This document shows positions 7,087-10,120 of a DNA stretch of 10,120 bases, piece by piece. Both the position numbers and the translations under genes were made by a program. Position 1 is the stretch's first letter. Each line of letters begins with the position of its first letter. The stretch comes from Halomonas sp. (lineage in GTDB: Bacteria > Pseudomonadota > Gammaproteobacteria > Pseudomonadales > Oleiphilaceae). The notes beneath the pieces are model-generated. The model made no database searches. It was not told the DNA's origin and saw only the letters and a program-made list of their open reading frames with translations. The stretch spans positions 1 to 10,120 of the forward strand of contig SLIH01000415.1 of the NCBI GenBank assembly GCA_007135745.1, written 5' to 3'.

Positions 7087-8454
7087 TTAACGACGTCCCG
7101 CCCGGCGCAATGCCGAGGGCGTATAGTCGTTCATTCGACGCTCAATTCCGAAACGATAGGGATTATCCACCTCGTTCGTAAGGCCAAGCACCAGATACCG
7201 ACCGGAAAGCAGATCATAGATCGTCTCGAACGCGTTCCAGGGCACTTTTTCGTCGTACATGTACATGTTATGCCCTTCCGCAACACGCCAGAGTTCACCA
7301 CGACCATCATAATGATCGATAACCGAGGCGCCCCAGGTATCTTCGTCGATGTAGAGGTCACGCTGGGCGTAGATGTGACGCTCCCCTTCCTTCAATGTGG
7401 CACGAACGTGCCAGACACGATGCAGCTCATATCGGGCATTCTCCTGATTGACGTGGCCCGGCATGATTATGTCATCGTAGCTCAACGATGGATCATCCAT
7501 ACGGTAGGAGTTGTAGGGAATATACATTTCCTTCTTCCCCTTGAGCTCCCACTCGTAACGATCCGGAGCACCATTGAACATATCAAAGTTGTCCGAGGTC
7601 CTCATGCCGTCGGCCGCTGTCCCGGGACCATCGTAGGCCACCTGCGGAGCACGACGCACGCGACGCTGGCCAGCGTTGTATACCCAGGCTCGACGAGGTT
7701 CACGCACCTGGTCAATGGTCTCGTGTACCAACAGAACATTACCTGCAAGACGCGAGGGGGCCGTTATCTCCTGACGGAAATAGAACAGCACGTTTTCGTC
7801 CTCGGACGGCTCATAATCCCGAAGCGCGGTACGCCAGACAACCTCTTCATCGAACTGGACAATGTTGTAATCACCATTCGCCAGCGGCGTAGCCTGACCG
7901 ACGTTGCGGGCAATCGCACCCCCACGATATCGTGTGATGTGATTCCAGATCACTTCCAGGCCGGTTTCCGGGATCGGAAATGGCGTGGCCGTATCAAAAT
8001 TCTGCAGACCATTACCCCCTTCGACCAGCGTGGTGTTCACAGCATTATTCCGCGCCGCATCGTATACCTCATCCGGATAAGCGGCAGTGCGCCGGGTCTG
8101 GTAGACCGGGATCTTATAGGTATCGTACTGCTCGATCATTGCCACCTGGCCGGGAGAGAGTCTGTGCTCATGCTCGGCGACATTGCTCTGATCAATGGTG
8201 TAAAGGCGCTCATCATCGGGGAACGGGTCAATATAATGCCCGCTCGGATCAAAATCCGACGGAATGTCAGCTGAATCAAACCCACCATCCCAGGCAGGGA
8301 TCTCATCACCGTTGCCTGCACGCTCGGCACCCATCGGTGTCAGGTCATCTCCAAGGCGCTCAGCTTCTTCTGGCGATACAGCAGCCATAAGCGGCGACGC
8401 GGCCAGTGACATTGCGATGATGCCACTCGCCAGAGCGTTCATTCGAAATTTCAT
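7087..8454 (-). CDS. DUF1329 family exported protein (LolA/LolB-like)
   Basis: A 455-residue periplasmic or outer-membrane-associated protein of the DUF1329 family. The family is often described as related to outer-membrane lipoprotein-sorting proteins of LolA/LolB fold, and no reaction is established for it. Residues 1-24 are a Sec signal peptide: basic MKFR start, hydrophobic core, cleavage around Leu-Met-Ala-Ala. There is no lipobox Cys, so it should be soluble after cleavage. The family hallmark follows: LTPMGAERAGN at 38-48 and IPAWDGG at 52-58. The length is normal for the family and the end RRAGRR is basic. GAGG (plus-strand 8465..8468) lies ten bases upstream of the ATG. The DUF1302 gene ends 76 bases upstream on the same strand, so they form an operon closed by the terminator at 7032..7067. 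Family members are usually found with DUF1302 and often near RND/MMPL-type exporters; none is visible here. Confidence 0.92.
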   Translation of the reverse strand: MKFRMNALASGIIAMSLAASPLMAAVSPEEAERLGDDLTPMGAERAGNGDEIPAWDGGFDSADIPSDFDPSGHYIDPFPDDERLYTIDQSNVAEHEHRLSPGQVAMIEQYDTYKIPVYQTRRTAAYPDEVYDAARNNAVNTTLVEGGNGLQNFDTATPFPIPETGLEVIWNHITRYRGGAIARNVGQATPLANGDYNIVQFDEEVVWRTALRDYEPSEDENVLFYFRQEITAPSRLAGNVLLVHETIDQVREPRRAWVYNAGQRRVRRAPQVAYDGPGTAADGMRTSDNFDMFNGAPDRYEWELKGKKEMYIPYNSYRMDDPSLSYDDIIMPGHVNQENARYELHRVWHVRATLKEGERHIYAQRDLYIDEDTWGASVIDHYDGRGELWRVAEGHNMYMYDEKVPWNAFETIYDLLSGRYLVLGLTNEVDNPYRFGIERRMNDYTPSALRRAGRR

Positions 8455-8530
8455 CGTGCGTCTACCTCATAAGACGGATTTATTTTAATTATGCAGAATT
8501 CAGGCTTTAAAAACACCAGACTCCTATGCC
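8455..8530 (-). other. AT-rich DUF1302-DUF1329 intercistronic spacer
   Basis: A 76-bp spacer holding the outer half of the hairpin at 8521..8546, a short U-run (in transcript sense), a strongly AT-rich stretch around 8480..8493 and the GAGG ribosome-binding site of the DUF1329 gene. No convincing -35/-10 pair was found, so a separate promoter for DUF1329 is not supported. Confidence 0.5.
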
Positions 8531-8546
8531 TTAAAAGGCATAGGAG
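8521..8546 (-). other. 12-bp perfect hairpin across the DUF1302 stop codon
   Basis: CTCCTATGCCTT (8521..8532) and AAGGCATAGGAG (8535..8546) are separated by two bases. On the transcribed minus strand the 5' arm encodes the last residues (Ser-Tyr-Ala-Phe) and the TAA stop lies in the loop and the start of the 3' arm. A short U-run follows about eight bases later. Likely roles are partial termination or mRNA processing between the two cistrons. Confidence 0.6.
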
Positions 8547-10120
8547 ATGCTGGCCGTCAAGTGATCCCGATCCGCCATGGTATTGTAATCCCCACCGAAG
8601 AAGTTCGTGTAGGACAGACCGGCTTCAACCGTGTTCTGGTAATCAAAGGTCACACCGAGGGTAATCGCTTTTTCGCCTTCGCTGAAGGCACCGCCCGGCT
8701 CGGGCGAATTACCCTTCACGTCGTGCGCCCAGGCAATTCGCGGCTTGACATTGGTTCCCATGAAAACGTTGTTGTACTCCCACTGGAACAGCATCCGGTA
8801 ACCCCAGGCCCAGTCGGTCACGAAACCGTCATTGGTACAGTTGCTGGGATTGATGTTCTGCTGTTCACAGTTGGTAATGACGTTCCCATCTTCGTCAGTG
8901 AGCTCAAACTCACCAATGCCAAAGATGCCGGAGCGGCCGAAGCGCGCCTCATCCTTGTCGGGCAGACCATGAACGTAGCCCCCTGCGATTTCACCGACAA
9001 AACTCAGACGACTGGCACCCATCACCCGATCAAAGAATCGAATGAATGTGGCCTGGAGCTGGGAATACTTGAACTGGTCATAGCCATCCACCGGCTGACC
9101 CTGGAGCTCCGCGATCTTATCCGGATCACCACCGTCCGTCCGATCCTGGAAGAGCTTCGAGAACGGAGCCTGCACGCCACCAGTGATCAGCTCAAAGGCG
9201 TTCCACTGAACGGGCAGATTTTCACGGAAGCTGTATTCCGCGCCCAGTGACCAACCGCCCGGAATGTTGGTGTTCATGCTGACACCGTACATCTTGATCC
9301 CTTCCGGGTACTCAATGAAGTAACTGGGCAGATCCTGGGGATCATTCGGCTCCCCGGGCGGATTGGTGTTCACCACACCACTGATCAGAGGCAGGCGGCT
9401 ATGGTAGCGAATGTGATAAAGACCAAACTCCGTCTCTCCGAGATCCGCTGCGTAATATTGCAGACCTACACCATACTGATCCTCACCGTCAGGCCTACGG
9501 TCGCCTTGTCGCTCGATTCGTGTGGCGGGAAGGCTTGGATCGGCATCAATCAAATCTGCCTGGGCCTCGCTAATGGTCCCATTACCGTATACTGGCCCAC
9601 AACCATCCGCCACAAAATCCACATCCGAGAAGAACGTGCCACAGTCTTCAAGCCGGATTGGCTCCCAGTCAAACTGCAGATAACCCTCTACCGTCAGATT
9701 CTCAGTGAGACCTGCCGATGCATAGAAGGCTTCGATCGGCAACAGGGCGTCCCGAAGTTCTGAGCCCGGCGAACGGATAGCGCCCACATCAATAGGATTG
9801 GATGCGTTTATGCCGCCCTGGACAAAGGTACTCTCCCCCCAGTTGAACACCTGACGGCCATAACGGAGGCTCACGGGAACGTCATTGACAAACCAGTCCG
9901 TCCAAATATAGGCGTCCAACAGCTCGCCCCCGGAGGCGTTGTTCCGTCCGTCCTCGCTGATGGTCTCACGCCCATCACGTTCAAAATTACGGTTCTTGAT
10001 GCGGAAATCATACCAGTAACGGCCACGGACGAAGCCACCCACACGATCCAGATACTGACCATGGAAATTCTGGTTCAGGTAGAGTTCGCTCGATCCGCGG
10101 ATAATCTGGGAGTAGGTTTC
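8531..10120 (-). CDS. DUF1302 family outer-membrane protein (N-terminus off the right edge)
   Basis: The C-terminal 529 residues of a large predicted outer-membrane beta-barrel of the DUF1302 family. The frame stays open through the right edge with family-like sequence upstream of the GTG at 10042, so that codon is not the start. The signal peptide and perhaps 50-100 residues are missing. Family-typical stretches are FVRGRYWYDF, YGRQVFNWGEST, and the segment GGINASNPID followed by RSPGSELRDALLP. Long runs of alternating polar and aromatic residues suggest transmembrane strands, and the protein ends in ISYAF with a terminal Phe, as barrels recognised by BamA do. Two cysteine pairs in probable loops (DCGTFFSDVDFVADGCG and NCEQQNINPSNC) may form disulfides. 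It is the first gene of an operon with DUF1329. No substrate is known from the sequence; a role in surface transport or export together with DUF1329 is an inference from gene pairing. Confidence 0.92.
   Translation of the reverse strand, partial: ETYSQIIRGSSELYLNQNFHGQYLDRVGGFVRGRYWYDFRIKNRNFERDGRETISEDGRNNASGGELLDAYIWTDWFVNDVPVSLRYGRQVFNWGESTFVQGGINASNPIDVGAIRSPGSELRDALLPIEAFYASAGLTENLTVEGYLQFDWEPIRLEDCGTFFSDVDFVADGCGPVYGNGTISEAQADLIDADPSLPATRIERQGDRRPDGEDQYGVGLQYYAADLGETEFGLYHIRYHSRLPLISGVVNTNPPGEPNDPQDLPSYFIEYPEGIKMYGVSMNTNIPGGWSLGAEYSFRENLPVQWNAFELITGGVQAPFSKLFQDRTDGGDPDKIAELQGQPVDGYDQFKYSQLQATFIRFFDRVMGASRLSFVGEIAGGYVHGLPDKDEARFGRSGIFGIGEFELTDEDGNVITNCEQQNINPSNCTNDGFVTDWAWGYRMLFQWEYNNVFMGTNVKPRIAWAHDVKGNSPEPGGAFSEGEKAITLGVTFDYQNTVEAGLSYTNFFGGDYNTMADRDHLTASISYAF

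Noticed and set aside
7051..8274. A 407-codon open frame on the plus strand opposite the DUF1329 gene
   Set aside because: Its codons are in exact register with the antisense of the real codons, where stops arise only from TTA, CTA and TCA sense codons, which are rare in this codon usage. Its start is inside the terminator region, and its composition resembles no protein family.
8561..9250. A 229-codon open frame on the plus strand opposite the DUF1302 gene
   Set aside because: Same codon-register antisense effect; no signal peptide, domain or ribosome site, and the opposite strand is a clear DUF1302 protein.
10040..10042. GTG at 10042 as the start of the DUF1302 protein
   Set aside because: Upstream codons to the right edge are open and fit the family, and a start here would lack any signal peptide.
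1..10120. CRISPR arrays, insertion sequences, tRNA genes, attachment sites, toxin-antitoxin pairs
   Set aside because: No regularly spaced repeats, transposase motifs, terminal inverted repeats flanking genes or tRNA-like cloverleaf sequences were seen on reading; composition is uniform across the window.

Overview
The window reads as chromosomal sequence from a marine-type gammaproteobacterium, most like Marinobacter or a close relative. This rests on the estimated mid-50s GC content, the Gram-negative envelope gene content, a YihG-type acyltransferase close to the enterobacterial form, and a DUF1302-DUF1329 gene pair of the kind common in Marinobacter, Pseudomonas and Alcanivorax. The genus is inferred from family resemblance and was not searched.

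Layout, left to right. (1) 3..1640 (+): the 3' part of a hybrid sensor histidine kinase, with a dimerisation/phosphoacceptor domain, an ATPase domain and two receiver domains; its sensor part lies off the left edge. (2) 1629..1928 (-): a small YkgJ/UPF0153 cysteine-cluster protein, convergent with the kinase and overlapping its 3' end by 12 bp. (3) 2045..2635 (+): a YfaZ-type outer-membrane protein, divergent from ykgJ; the two genes appear to share one AT-rich -10 region. (4) 2795..4993 (+): a 732-residue lipoprotein of unknown function. (5) 5053..5961 (+): a membrane-anchored Bax/GH73-type glucosaminidase, probably cotranscribed with the lipoprotein and preceded by a hairpin reaching into its Shine-Dalgarno. 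(6) 6111..7013 (+): a YihG-type lysophospholipid acyltransferase with its own promoter and a strong bidirectional terminator. (7) 7087..8454 and 8531..10120 (-): DUF1329 and DUF1302 proteins in one operon, DUF1302 first and cut by the right edge. A 12-bp perfect hairpin lies across the DUF1302 stop codon.

From 2045 onwards every gene product is envelope-associated: an outer-membrane barrel, an outer-membrane lipoprotein, a peptidoglycan hydrolase, an inner-membrane phospholipid acyltransferase, and an outer-membrane/periplasmic pair. They form at least three or four separate transcription units, so the shared theme does not show a single pathway.

No mobile element, CRISPR array, tRNA, rRNA, phage gene or toxin-antitoxin pair was seen. 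I do not see a clear undescribed multi-gene system. The best leads are the unassigned lipoprotein beside the glucosaminidase, the poorly understood DUF1302/DUF1329 pair, and three non-coding structures: a shared divergent -10 element, an SD-sequestering leader hairpin, and an intercistronic hairpin built from coding sequence.
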